Part shown: in pieces, positions 1 to 8,258 of the stretch
Layout of the letters: each line of letters starts with the position of its first letter
Position numbering within the stretch: position 1 is the first letter of the stretch
NCBI GenBank assembly: GCA_964509475.1
Contig: CAZDXJ010000020.1
Coordinates: forward strand, 1-31,585
Direction of reading: 5' to 3'
Length of the DNA stretch: 31,585 nt
Source of the DNA: CAZDXJ01 sp964509475
GTDB lineage: Bacteria; Pseudomonadota; Gammaproteobacteria; Methylococcales; Methylomonadaceae
Notes under the pieces: model-generated
Database searches by the model: none
The model's input: only the letters and a program-made list of their open reading frames with translations
What the model was told of the DNA's origin: nothing
Position numbers and translations under genes: made by a program

Positions 1-77
1 ATGATATTCGATCGGTTAGAATATATTACCCACTCTATTCTTCATAGACCCAAAACAAGTTTACATCATTCCCTGAA

Positions 78-1031
78 TCATGCTTTATCCGGCAAATTTG
101 CCGCATGAATAGTGTAATATCCCAATCCCATGCTGGTGGCTTTACCGGCATGCGTCCATTGTCCCAACCACAAATAGGGCCATAATGCTTCTCCACCCAT
201 CAAATTCAGGCTGACCGATCCGGTCACGCCGCCCAGTTTCATCGCCGTTTTCTGCCGGGAAGAGTAGCGCTCCCAATCTTGCCACTGAAGTTTTTTCTGA
301 TTAAATTCAAAACGCCTGGCCAATTGCATCAATGTGGCAAAATCGGTTTCCAAAGGGGTATCACTATGAAAATAGGTCAGCATTGAAACACGCCGTAGCA
401 AACTACCGAAAAAGGCGGCAAAATGAAATTGCTCCGGCCTTAAATTATGCTGTTTTTGTTTCACCCTGAGCGGGGTATGCAGCTGAATATCAATCCGTTC
501 CGGCAGCGGGGGCGGCTTTATAGTCTCTGAAGCCGCTGTCATCCGTATTTCGCCGTTCTGATAAATTATGGATTGTGTCTTACCTTTATGGTGTTGAACA
601 ATCCTGTCTAACATGAATTTCTGACGTTTTCCACCAATCCCTGTTTCCCCGGCTTGGCTCAAGGCATGTACAAGATAGGGAAAATAACGTTGGCCATGAC
701 CAAACAAGATAAGTTCCAGGATATAATCGGAGGATGCCGTTACCGACGGGAATCGCAGCACGAAAGGATGCGGAGATGCATTGTATTTACGCATTTTTTC
801 AGTTTGTGGCGGCGGCGGTGTTTCAAAAATATAGGAATAAGCGCAAGATGATTTTAGCAGGCAGGCGGAACACGGCGTATCCCGTATCACACAAACCGCT
901 CGTTTCAAAGCGTGTCCCAAGGCGCCGCGCCAGGCTGAACCGGGATAGCGTGGCAATTGTATTGCACCGGCGCTGCGATAAACAAAATAATAGTGATATA
1001 CAGGAAGAATCGGTCTTATTTTTGTCAGCAT
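78..1031 (-). CDS. cas6: Cas6-family CRISPR RNA-processing RAMP endoribonuclease (317 aa)
   Basis: Cas6 proteins cut pre-crRNA within the repeat. The C-terminal half ends in a glycine-rich loop (about residues 296-306, GKATSMGLGYY), the RAMP hallmark. The N-terminal region has an AWRGALGHAL stretch followed by four cysteines (47, 54, 57, 63) in a C-x6-C-x2-C-x5-C pattern, as seen in the PF10040-type Cas6 proteins with a putative zinc-binding insert. The frame stays open to 1175, but I place the start at the ATG at 1031 because GGAGG lies 8 nt upstream of it; the longer N-terminus has no such site. No repeat array and no other cas gene is visible. Only 77 bases lie beyond its 3' end, so a cas locus to the left cannot be excluded. 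The family call is from motif recognition; activity is inferred. Confidence 0.8.
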   Translation of the reverse strand: MLTKIRPILPVYHYYFVYRSAGAIQLPRYPGSAWRGALGHALKRAVCVIRDTPCSACLLKSSCAYSYIFETPPPPQTEKMRKYNASPHPFVLRFPSVTASSDYILELILFGHGQRYFPYLVHALSQAGETGIGGKRQKFMLDRIVQHHKGKTQSIIYQNGEIRMTAASETIKPPPLPERIDIQLHTPLRVKQKQHNLRPEQFHFAAFFGSLLRRVSMLTYFHSDTPLETDFATLMQLARRFEFNQKKLQWQDWERYSSRQKTAMKLGGVTGSVSLNLMGGEALWPYLWLGQWTHAGKATSMGLGYYTIHAANLPDKA

Positions 1032-1349
1032 TGTCTTAACCTCCATATTGATAAGCGTACAGAAATTTGACGGATTGGCAATCCCTGGCAAACTTGCCGG
1101 AACCAGCAACGCTTTTTTCATAGACTTGGTGACAATAACCCGTTGACAGATAAGCCGAGGGTAAAAAAACATCAAGTTTTACAAACTCTTTGAATGACCT
1201 ATTAAGGGGGGAGCATGTCGAATGATTGAGGTGAATTAAGAGCTAAATTTAAGCATTATAAATCAATGCATTAGTATTTTTCTGCAAAAATGGCATGGCC
1301 TTCATCAGCGATATCTCTTACGCCGGTTTTTCAGCCTCCGAAAATATCT
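1032..1349. other. Intergenic region between the Cas6-like gene and the PP2C gene
   Basis: This stretch of about 318 bases lies between two minus-strand genes. It should hold the promoter and leader of the Cas6-like gene and the 3' end of the long minus-strand operon. The reading frame of the Cas6-like gene stays open through its first part (to 1175), but that extension lacks a ribosome binding site. I see no CRISPR-like repeat, no strong hairpin with a T-tract and no convincing small gene. Confidence 0.6.
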
Positions 1350-2099
1350 TTATAAAACCCTGACCCACTGCACAGTCAGATTATCACTTCTGCCTCTGGC
1401 CCTTAAATAAGCTGTTTTGGCCTGTTTCAAAATATCTTTTTTGCTGCATTCGGCTTGGGCCAGATTCAACAATTCGTATTCCTTAATCGTACTCCAAAAC
1501 CCATCGGTACATAATACAAATGTCTCTCCAACTTTGACAGGATCATCAATACGCACCTCAACCCGATGTTTTTTTTCAATGCTGATGGTTTTGGTTAGCT
1601 GATTCTGGCCCGGATGATAACCCATTTCCAGTTCATCAATTTCGCCTTGGTCATAGAGTTTCTGCGGTATTGAATGATCCTTGGTGCGCCAGACAATTTC
1701 ATCGGATTGCATCCGATAGATTCTGGAATCTCCGCAATGCGCTGTGATGACATAAGAAGAGTCGATATACAAAATAGCGCATGTCGTATGCGCTTTGTTG
1801 ACTACGTTATCGCCGGCGAACAGTCTAACCATTTCATCAACCGCTTTATCGGCCCAATAGATGAATAATTTTTGCAAATCCCTTTTTTTCAGGTTGCTGG
1901 AAATTTTTTTGGTAAATTCAGGCGCTAAATTTAAAAACCCTTGGCAAAAATAACCTGCTGCCCGTTTACCGGCCTGATACCCTCCCAAACCATCCGCTAC
2001 GATGAACAAGGCATAATCTTCATTGATAACATGATCCATGTAATCCTGATTACTTTTTCTGTCGCCAACCGACGTGAGCTGATAAAAATCGAAGTGCAT
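1350..2099 (-). CDS. PP2C-family (PPM) serine/threonine protein phosphatase (249 aa)
   Basis: This is a compact metal-dependent phosphatase of the PP2C/Stp type, expected in the cytoplasm, removing phosphate from Ser/Thr residues. The usual motifs appear in order: GDRKSNQDY near residue 12 (first metal-site region), VADGLGG near 34, HCGDSRIYR in the middle, the KDHS motif, LCTDGFW and the C-terminal GRSDNLTV. The length fits single-domain bacterial PP2C proteins; there is no membrane segment and no regulatory domain. It is the last gene of the long minus-strand array, 33 bases after pdxJ, in a place where acpS often sits in other gammaproteobacteria. No serine/threonine kinase is present in the window, so its substrate is unknown. 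The ATG at 2099 has only a weak ribosome binding site. Confidence 0.92.
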   Translation of the reverse strand: MHFDFYQLTSVGDRKSNQDYMDHVINEDYALFIVADGLGGYQAGKRAAGYFCQGFLNLAPEFTKKISSNLKKRDLQKLFIYWADKAVDEMVRLFAGDNVVNKAHTTCAILYIDSSYVITAHCGDSRIYRMQSDEIVWRTKDHSIPQKLYDQGEIDELEMGYHPGQNQLTKTISIEKKHRVEVRIDDPVKVGETFVLCTDGFWSTIKEYELLNLAQAECSKKDILKQAKTAYLRARGRSDNLTVQWVRVL

Positions 2100-2132
2100 G
2101 TCAATACGCTTAATTTATCAAAAAAAACACAT

Positions 2133-2888
2133 TTACAATACAGGTCCAATCTGTTGCCGGGCGGCACGCATAATTTTTTTCATTTCCCTGACACTTTCGG
2201 CCAGTCCCGTCATTACGGCCCGGGCAACAATGGAATGACCTATATTCAACTCGACAATCTGGGGTATTTTACAAATTTCTTCAACATTGTGATGCTGCAA
2301 GCCATGTCCCGCATTGACTTGCAAGCCGCAGTTTTGAGCATAAGCCGCCGCTTTTCGAATGCGCTCCAATGCCTGATTCCGGCGTTGTCCGGTTTCCGCA
2401 TCCGCATAGCCACCCGTATGCAATTCAATGACAGGCGCACCGGCGGCAACGGCCGCATCAATCTGTTTTTCCTCCGGGTCAATAAACAGAGAAACTTCAA
2501 TACCCGCCGCACCCAGGCGTTCACAAACCCTGAGCATGTGTTCTTTGTTTGCCGCCACATCCAAGCCGCCTTCGGTCGTGAGTTCCTGTCTTTTTTCCGG
2601 AACCAAACAGCAGGCATGGGGTTTGACATCTTCGGCAATAGACAGCATTTCATCGGTAACCGCCATCTCCATATTCAGCCGGGTATGAATCATTTCCTTC
2701 AATAAATAAATATCCCTGTCCTGTATATGCCGCCGGTCTTCGCGTAAATGCGCGGTAATACTATCCGCGCCGGTCTGTTCGGCTATAAGGGCGGCCTGCA
2801 CCGGATTGGGATAGCGGGTTCCTCTCGCTTGTCTCAATGTAGCGATATGATCGATATTGACACCTAACAATAGGGGTTGTTTATACAT
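2133..2888 (-). CDS. pdxJ: Pyridoxine 5'-phosphate synthase PdxJ (251 aa)
   Basis: PdxJ condenses 1-deoxyxylulose 5-phosphate with 3-amino-2-oxopropyl phosphate to make pyridoxine 5'-phosphate, the last ring-forming step of the DXP-dependent vitamin B6 pathway. The N-terminus carries the family signature LGVNIDHIATLRQARGT; HLREDRRHI follows near residue 47, and the late motifs NAGHGL and ELNIGHSIV are intact. Length is normal. It overlaps the end of recO by 8 bases, so the two are probably translationally coupled, and the recO-pdxJ order is typical of gammaproteobacteria. Confidence 0.97.
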   Translation of the reverse strand: MYKQPLLLGVNIDHIATLRQARGTRYPNPVQAALIAEQTGADSITAHLREDRRHIQDRDIYLLKEMIHTRLNMEMAVTDEMLSIAEDVKPHACCLVPEKRQELTTEGGLDVAANKEHMLRVCERLGAAGIEVSLFIDPEEKQIDAAVAAGAPVIELHTGGYADAETGQRRNQALERIRKAAAYAQNCGLQVNAGHGLQHHNVEEICKIPQIVELNIGHSIVARAVMTGLAESVREMKKIMRAARQQIGPVL

Positions 2889-3603
2889 TATTCGGGTTAT
2901 TGATATTTTTTAGCTGAGTCAAAAAAATACGGCTTTTGAATGTCTTGCCGGCCAAATGATAAGCGATCACCGCACGCAGCAACCTTTTTGCTTCCTTACA
3001 TACCTGCCTGTCTTGAAAATTTCTGTCTCGCAAGGCAATCAACGTCTTGCCTGAATAAGGTCCATCATTTTGTTGCACCGGACCTGATTCAACATCATAA
3101 CGATAATATTCATCCGCCAGAATGACACGGCCATGCCGCCGGTCTTCAAATAATTGTAATCCATAACCGGTATTTTCCAACAAATTATATTCAAACATTC
3201 TTAATACTTTTTCCACTGCTTTTGCATCGGCAAGATCAAACAAACTCTGTTGATAGTCGGAATAAATTTCCGGGTAAGGCTCATAAGCCGGCAAAAAATA
3301 CTGTATCAATTCATTCAAATAAAAACCGCAATAAAGTGGCATACCCGAAAGCCGTTTTATCGGCCGGCTCGATTCCACATGCGTCAAAATTTTTAGTTCC
3401 CTGTTGCCAGCGCAAGAAATATCCAATGGAACAAAAGGTTGTAATAAGGATACGGTTCTGGACGTGGTTTTTCTGACACCTTTTGCCAACAGGGTTATTT
3501 TTCCATAATCCCGGGTCAATACATCGAGTAACAAGCTTGTTTCACGATATTTTTTATAGTGCAGAATATAAGCCGGCTGTAACTGAACTTTGGATTCATT
3601 CAT
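2881..3603 (-). CDS. recO: DNA repair protein RecO (240 aa)
   Basis: RecO acts with RecF and RecR to load RecA on SSB-coated single-stranded DNA during gap repair. The N-terminal OB-fold region is recognisable (PAYILHYKKYRETSLLLDVLTRDYGKI split around residues 10-36), followed by the helical domain with YCGFYLNEL. The length is close to the E. coli protein, and like that protein it lacks a full four-cysteine zinc motif. Its start overlaps the end of era by 8 bases and its end overlaps pdxJ by 8 bases, so it is embedded in the rnc-era-recO-pdxJ cluster. Confidence 0.93.
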   Translation of the reverse strand: MNESKVQLQPAYILHYKKYRETSLLLDVLTRDYGKITLLAKGVRKTTSRTVSLLQPFVPLDISCAGNRELKILTHVESSRPIKRLSGMPLYCGFYLNELIQYFLPAYEPYPEIYSDYQQSLFDLADAKAVEKVLRMFEYNLLENTGYGLQLFEDRRHGRVILADEYYRYDVESGPVQQNDGPYSGKTLIALRDRNFQDRQVCKEAKRLLRAVIAYHLAGKTFKSRIFLTQLKNINNPNNV

Positions 3604-4477
3604 TGAAGCCTAAACTTAACATCGCTTTTTCATTATCCGACCAGCCTTTTTTTATTTTCACCCATAACTGTAAATAAACTTTGTGGCCAATCATCGCCTC
3701 GATATCCTGCCGGGCATCCGAGCCGATGTTTTTTAACATTTGCCCTTGTTTGCCAATGACAATATGTTTTTGTGAATCTCTCTCCACCCAAATAACTGCA
3801 TAAATCTTGCTTAAGCCGGCTAATTCCTCATAGCGTTCTATTTCCACGGTCAGGGCATAAGGCAGCTCATCGCCTAAACGTCGGGTCAGTTTTTCCCGGA
3901 TAATTTCGGCGGCAAAAAAACGTTCCGAACGATCGGTAATCTGATCTTCGGGATAAACAAAATTATTTTCAGGTAATTGCTCCACAATCCGGCTTTGCAA
4001 AATATCGAGATTGATATTTTTCAATGCTGAAACCGGAATCAGATGTTGAAAAGGGAAACGTTTTTGGGCCTTTTCAAAAAAACCGAACAGCGTTTTCTTT
4101 TCTTTAATTTTGTCGATTTTGTTGACCGCCAGAATAACCGGTAATCCGGCCTGCTCCAGTTTGGCAAAGATAATATCGTCATATTCTTGCCATAACAGGC
4201 CATCGATCAACCAGACCACTAAATCGACACCCAAAAGCGTTGTATCGGCAGTCCGGTTCAAATAACGATTGAGGGCCCGTTTCTCACTGCGATGCATACC
4301 CGGTGTATCGACATAAATAATTTGGGCATCGGCTGTGGTATCGATACCCAGGATACGATGCCGGGTTGTTTGCGGTTTTCTCGAAGTGATGCTGATCTTT
4401 TGCCTTAACAAATGGTTCATCAATGTCGATTTACCCACATTAGGCCGGCCAATCAGTGCAACGTATCCGCATTTCAT
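3596..4477 (-). CDS. era: GTPase Era, 16S rRNA maturation (293 aa)
   Basis: Era is a GTPase that binds near the 3' end of 16S rRNA and assists assembly of the small ribosomal subunit. The G1 motif GRPNVGKST is at residues 10-18, and DTPGMH (G3) and NKID (G4) follow. The C-terminal third holds the KH RNA-binding domain with VIGKQGQMLKNIG. The frame is open upstream to 4594, but the ATG at 4477 begins exactly where family members begin and overlaps the rnc stop codon in the ATGA arrangement, so I use that start. The upstream portion is the out-of-frame 3' end of rnc. Confidence 0.97.
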   Translation of the reverse strand: MKCGYVALIGRPNVGKSTLMNHLLRQKISITSRKPQTTRHRILGIDTTADAQIIYVDTPGMHRSEKRALNRYLNRTADTTLLGVDLVVWLIDGLLWQEYDDIIFAKLEQAGLPVILAVNKIDKIKEKKTLFGFFEKAQKRFPFQHLIPVSALKNINLDILQSRIVEQLPENNFVYPEDQITDRSERFFAAEIIREKLTRRLGDELPYALTVEIERYEELAGLSKIYAVIWVERDSQKHIVIGKQGQMLKNIGSDARQDIEAMIGHKVYLQLWVKIKKGWSDNEKAMLSLGFNE

Positions 4478-5163
4478 GCGCTTTTCTCTAACCTGGATAA
4501 TTTCTGCAACATTTTTTCGGCAGCATCCTGTTCGGCTTTTTTCCTTGAATCCCCTCGTCCCAGGCAAACTTCGGTAAGCAATGCACTGCGGCATTCCACT
4601 TCAAATATTTGCGCATGGGCCAGACCGGATTTGGCTACCAGGGTATATTCCGGCAGATCCATTCTTTTAGCTTGCAAAATTTCCTGCAAACGGGTTTTTG
4701 CATCCTTCTGCCAGTTTGTCAGTGATAATTCGGCAATACGTTGGCCAAAAATCTCAAGAACCCAACGCTGTGCGGCTTCTATATTTTGATCTTTGACAAT
4801 CGCCCCGATAATCGCTTCCAGGGCATCCGATAAAATCGAATCACGCCGAAAGCCACCACTTTTTAACTCACCGCTGCCCAATAACAGGTAGTCACCCAGA
4901 TTATTCTCCCGGGCAATGTCGGCTAAAACAGTTTGATTCACCAGATTCGCTCTTAACCGGCTTAAAACCCCTTCACTGGCTTGCGGAAATTTCTCATACA
5001 GTTTGTCGGCAATCACAAAACCCAGTACGGCATCGCCAAGAAATTCCAGACGCTCGTTATTTTTAGGGCCTGCACTGCGATGGGTCAATGCCCTGACAAA
5101 ATATTGTGGATTGTTAAACTGCAAGCCCAGTTTTTTGGCTAATTGCTCAGGCTTTTTAATCAC
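4474..5163 (-). CDS. rnc: Ribonuclease III (229 aa)
   Basis: RNase III cleaves double-stranded RNA and processes rRNA precursors and some mRNAs. The catalytic signature NERLEFLGDAVL lies at residues 36-47, with E40 and D44 matching the metal-binding residues, and DALEAIIGAI supplies the second acidic set. The C-terminal third is a double-stranded RNA-binding domain that ends with KKAEQDAAEKML. It is coupled on both sides by ATGA overlaps: its start with the DUF4845 gene (5160-5163) and its stop with era (4474-4477). Confidence 0.97.
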   Translation of the reverse strand: MIKKPEQLAKKLGLQFNNPQYFVRALTHRSAGPKNNERLEFLGDAVLGFVIADKLYEKFPQASEGVLSRLRANLVNQTVLADIARENNLGDYLLLGSGELKSGGFRRDSILSDALEAIIGAIVKDQNIEAAQRWVLEIFGQRIAELSLTNWQKDAKTRLQEILQAKRMDLPEYTLVAKSGLAHAQIFEVECRSALLTEVCLGRGDSRKKAEQDAAEKMLQKLSRLEKSA

Positions 5164-5540
5164 TCTTCTCCCAACTCAATAATATCGTCAAATTCAGCCA
5201 ATACGCTCAAATTTCCAAAAACCGGCTCAATTTGTTCGTATTCAATCTCGACCTTTAAATAAAAATCTCCCCGCTTGATAATAGTAATATTGTCTCTTTC
5301 AACATTTTCTACATAGTTAATATCAAAACGCTTTTGGATCGAATCATAGACCCCTTCCCGGCTCTGCTGCATAATTTCCGGATCATGTTTTATCGCATCC
5401 AGAGTGCTTAAAACCCGGCCATGGTTTATGTAAATAGGACCTATTTTCAATATCAACGTGGTGAAAAAAGCGATCAAAAGCATAATGATCACGACGGAGA
5501 TCAATGTCAAACCCCGCTCCCGGCTGCGATATGATTTCAT
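5160..5540 (-). CDS. DUF4845 family single-pass membrane protein (126 aa)
   Basis: This small protein of unknown function is regularly found between lepB and rnc in gammaproteobacteria. A positively charged start (MKSYRSRERG) leads into one hydrophobic segment at about residues 10-31, with a short type IV pilin-like look (RGLTLISVV). The remainder is a soluble domain of about 90 residues, probably outside the cytoplasm. AGGTG lies 6 nt before the ATG. The 3' end overlaps rnc by 4 bases. Conserved position suggests a link to secretion or RNA processing, but no function is known. Confidence 0.85.
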   Translation of the reverse strand: MKSYRSRERGLTLISVVIIMLLIAFFTTLILKIGPIYINHGRVLSTLDAIKHDPEIMQQSREGVYDSIQKRFDINYVENVERDNITIIKRGDFYLKVEIEYEQIEPVFGNLSVLAEFDDIIELGEE

Positions 5541-5580
5541 AATTTACACCTGTAATTTTTTTTCAGACTCTAAGCATAGA

Positions 5581-6357
5581 CTATTTGAGTACCGTTCCTA
5601 TGCGATCAAATCCGATTCCTTTATACTGCCAATCCCAGCTCATCCAGATAAAAAAAGCCTTGCCAACCAGATTTTGCTCGGGTACAAATCCCCAGTAGCG
5701 GCTATCGTTACTGTTATCGCGGTTATCACCCATGACAAAATATTGGCCCTGTGGAACTTCATAAACACCTTCAATCGAAGGCAGACCTTCCAATATTAAA
5801 ATACTGTGCTCGACATCAGGCAGTTGTTCAACAAAGTGCAAGGCCCCGGTCATATTACGCCCTTGACCGACCCCCTGATAACGTCCCAATGATATCTGCT
5901 TGATTCGCTTGCCGTTGATATAAACCTGTTTGTTGTAATAAGCAATCTTGTCCCCCGGCAGCCCGATTACCCGTTTGATATAATCAACCGTAGGCTGTTT
6001 CGGATAGCGGAATACAACAATATCACCCCGCTCCGGCTCACCCATCTCAACGACCTTTGTGTTCAATACCGGCAAACGAATACCATAAGCGAACTTGTTG
6101 ACCAGGATAAAATCACCAATCAACAACGTTGGCATCATTGAACCGGAAGGGATACGAAAGGGCTCCACCAAAAAGGATCGTAGCAGCAAAACAATCAGTA
6201 CAATCGGAAAAAACGAGCGTGCGTATTCAACCAGCAAAGGCTCTTTTTTTTCTTCCGCCGGGGATTCGGAAAATTTTACGAATAATGCATAAGCCCCCCA
6301 AATAACACCGGTAAGCAATGTCGCAACGACCAGAAAAAAAGAAAAATCAAAATCCAT
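5581..6357 (-). CDS. lepB: Signal peptidase I LepB (258 aa)
   Basis: LepB removes signal peptides from exported proteins at the outer face of the inner membrane. Two hydrophobic segments (about residues 5-28 and 48-63) precede the catalytic domain. The catalytic serine is S73 in IPSGSMMPT and the general-base lysine is K128 in DYIKRVIGLPGD. The box GDNRDNSNDSRYWG near residue 220 is intact. An AGG lies about 8 nt before the ATG. It follows lepA by 93 bases and precedes the DUF4845 gene by 40 bases. At least the surface protein at 23118, MucD and MucB in this window have signal peptides that it could process. Confidence 0.97.
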   Translation of the reverse strand: MDFDFSFFLVVATLLTGVIWGAYALFVKFSESPAEEKKEPLLVEYARSFFPIVLIVLLLRSFLVEPFRIPSGSMMPTLLIGDFILVNKFAYGIRLPVLNTKVVEMGEPERGDIVVFRYPKQPTVDYIKRVIGLPGDKIAYYNKQVYINGKRIKQISLGRYQGVGQGRNMTGALHFVEQLPDVEHSILILEGLPSIEGVYEVPQGQYFVMGDNRDNSNDSRYWGFVPEQNLVGKAFFIWMSWDWQYKGIGFDRIGTVLK

Positions 6358-6450
6358 ATTCCAAACCTAAAAATAAAAAAGCGGGATATAAAAAACAGCT
6401 TCGACAATTGTTTGTACAATCAACTACGGAAAATTATAAACACAAGGGTT

Positions 6451-8250
6451 CTATTCTTTATTCACTTGTAATACAGCCAGAAACGCATCCTGCGGGATAT
6501 CTATCTTGCCAACCTGTTTCATACGTTTTTTCCCGGCTTTTTGCTTTTCCAGCAATTTTTTCTTACGGGTTATATCACCACCATAGCACTTCGCGGTGAC
6601 ATTTTTACGCATCGCCTTGACCGTTGAACGGGCTATGATTTTTGAACCGATAGCTGCCTGTATCGCCACTTCAAACATCTGCCGGGGGATCAAATCTTTC
6701 ATTTTTTCCACCAACTCACGGCCCCGGTTTTGACTCATGTCACGATGTACAATCGTTGACAAGGCATCAACCCGTTCAGCATTAATCAATACATCCAGTT
6801 TGACCAACGAGGCCGCTTGAAAACGTTTGAATTCATAATCAAATGAAGCAAATCCGCGGCTCACTGATTTCAAGCGATCAAAAAAATCCAGCACGACTTC
6901 ACTCAGTGGCAACTCATAGATCAAGGAAACCTGATTACCCATATAAACCATATCCTTTTGCACACCGCGTTTTTCGATGCACAGATTGATAACGCCACCC
7001 AGATAATCCTGCGGAACCAGAATATTGGCCTGAATAATCGGCTCCCTTATCTCATCAATCGTACCCACATCCGGCAGTTTGGCCGGATTGTCCACCATCA
7101 ACACCTCACCGGCATGGGTTACAACTTCATAAACCACGGTAGGCGCTGTCGTAATCAGATCGACATCATATTCCCGCTCCAGCCGTTCCTGAATGATCTC
7201 CATGTGCAACATGCCCAGGAAACCACAGCGAAACCCGAACCCCAAAGCCTGGGATGTTTCCGGCTCAAATTGCAAAGCCGCATCATTCAAGCGTAATTTG
7301 TTTAACGACTCGCGCAGGTCTTCGTAATCATCGGAACTGACCGGATACAAGCCGGCAAATACCCGCGGCTGGACTTTTTGAAACCCCGGTAATGGCTCGG
7401 CTGCCGGATTGTCCGTCAAGGTAATGGTATCACCGACCGGAGCACCAAAAATATCTTTGATGCCCGCAACGATAAAACCCACCTCGCCCGTGCCGAGTTG
7501 ATCTCTGTCCTCCCTTTTAGGCGTAAACACGCCGACCCGTTCGGCAATAAACGATTTGCCGGTGGACATGACGGTGATTTTTTGTTTTTTGCGTAATGAC
7601 CCATGCACAATCCGCACCAGGGACACCACCCCTAAATAATTATCGAACCATGAATCAATAATTAACGCCTGTAAAGGTTCATCAAGATTACCTTGTGGTG
7701 CTGGTATTTTTTCGATCAGTTGATCCAAAACGTCTTCCACACCGATACCGGTTTTGGCACTGATTTTGATCGCCTCATCGGCTGGAATGCCGATAACGTT
7801 TTCAATTTCGCGGGTCACCCGTTCCGGTTCGGCCGATGGCAGATCGATTTTGTTCAGAACCGGCAAAACCTCCAGTCCCTGTTCAATCGCCGTATAGCAG
7901 TTTGCGACACTTTGGGCTTCAACGCCCTGGGCTGCATCAACAACCAGCAAAGCCCCCTCGCAAGCCGACAAGGAACGGGAAACTTCATAGGAAAAATCCA
8001 CATGCCCGGGCGTATCAATGAAATTCAACAGATAAGTCTCGCCATCACGCGCTTTATAGTGCAAGGTAACACTTTGTGCCTTGATGGTAATGCCCCGCTC
8101 CCGTTCAATATCCATTGAGTCAAGTACCTGGGCCGACATCTCCCGCGCCGTCAATCCCCCGCAAATCTGGATAAAGCGGTCGGCCAGGGTTGATTTGCCA
8201 TGATCGATATGCGCTATTATGGAAAAATTCCGAATATATTTTAAATCCAC
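6451..8250 (-). CDS. lepA: Elongation factor 4 (LepA), ribosome-associated GTPase (599 aa)
   Basis: LepA/EF4 is a translational GTPase related to EF-G that acts on ribosomes during initiation and under stress. The N-terminus IRNFSIIAHIDHGKSTL carries the G1 motif; ERERGITIKAQ, DTPGHVDF and NKIDLP follow. The diagnostic C-terminal LepA domain ends in a basic tail with GGDITRKKKLLEKQK. Length matches the family (about 600). The start codon is GTG at 8250, only 8 bases after the mucD stop, and I see no Shine-Dalgarno sequence before it, so translation may depend on coupling to mucD. Confidence 0.98.
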   Translation of the reverse strand: MDLKYIRNFSIIAHIDHGKSTLADRFIQICGGLTAREMSAQVLDSMDIERERGITIKAQSVTLHYKARDGETYLLNFIDTPGHVDFSYEVSRSLSACEGALLVVDAAQGVEAQSVANCYTAIEQGLEVLPVLNKIDLPSAEPERVTREIENVIGIPADEAIKISAKTGIGVEDVLDQLIEKIPAPQGNLDEPLQALIIDSWFDNYLGVVSLVRIVHGSLRKKQKITVMSTGKSFIAERVGVFTPKREDRDQLGTGEVGFIVAGIKDIFGAPVGDTITLTDNPAAEPLPGFQKVQPRVFAGLYPVSSDDYEDLRESLNKLRLNDAALQFEPETSQALGFGFRCGFLGMLHMEIIQERLEREYDVDLITTAPTVVYEVVTHAGEVLMVDNPAKLPDVGTIDEIREPIIQANILVPQDYLGGVINLCIEKRGVQKDMVYMGNQVSLIYELPLSEVVLDFFDRLKSVSRGFASFDYEFKRFQAASLVKLDVLINAERVDALSTIVHRDMSQNRGRELVEKMKDLIPRQMFEVAIQAAIGSKIIARSTVKAMRKNVTAKCYGGDITRKKKLLEKQKAGKKRMKQVGKIDIPQDAFLAVLQVNKE

Positions 8251-8258
8251 TTGTATAA

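Noticed and set aside
1..77. Possible CRISPR leader or repeat beside the Cas6-like gene
   Set aside because: The 77 bases hold no repeated unit or palindrome typical of a CRISPR repeat.
734..1039. Plus-strand open frame of 101 codons
   Set aside because: It lies antisense within the Cas6-like gene and shows no domain or ribosome binding site.
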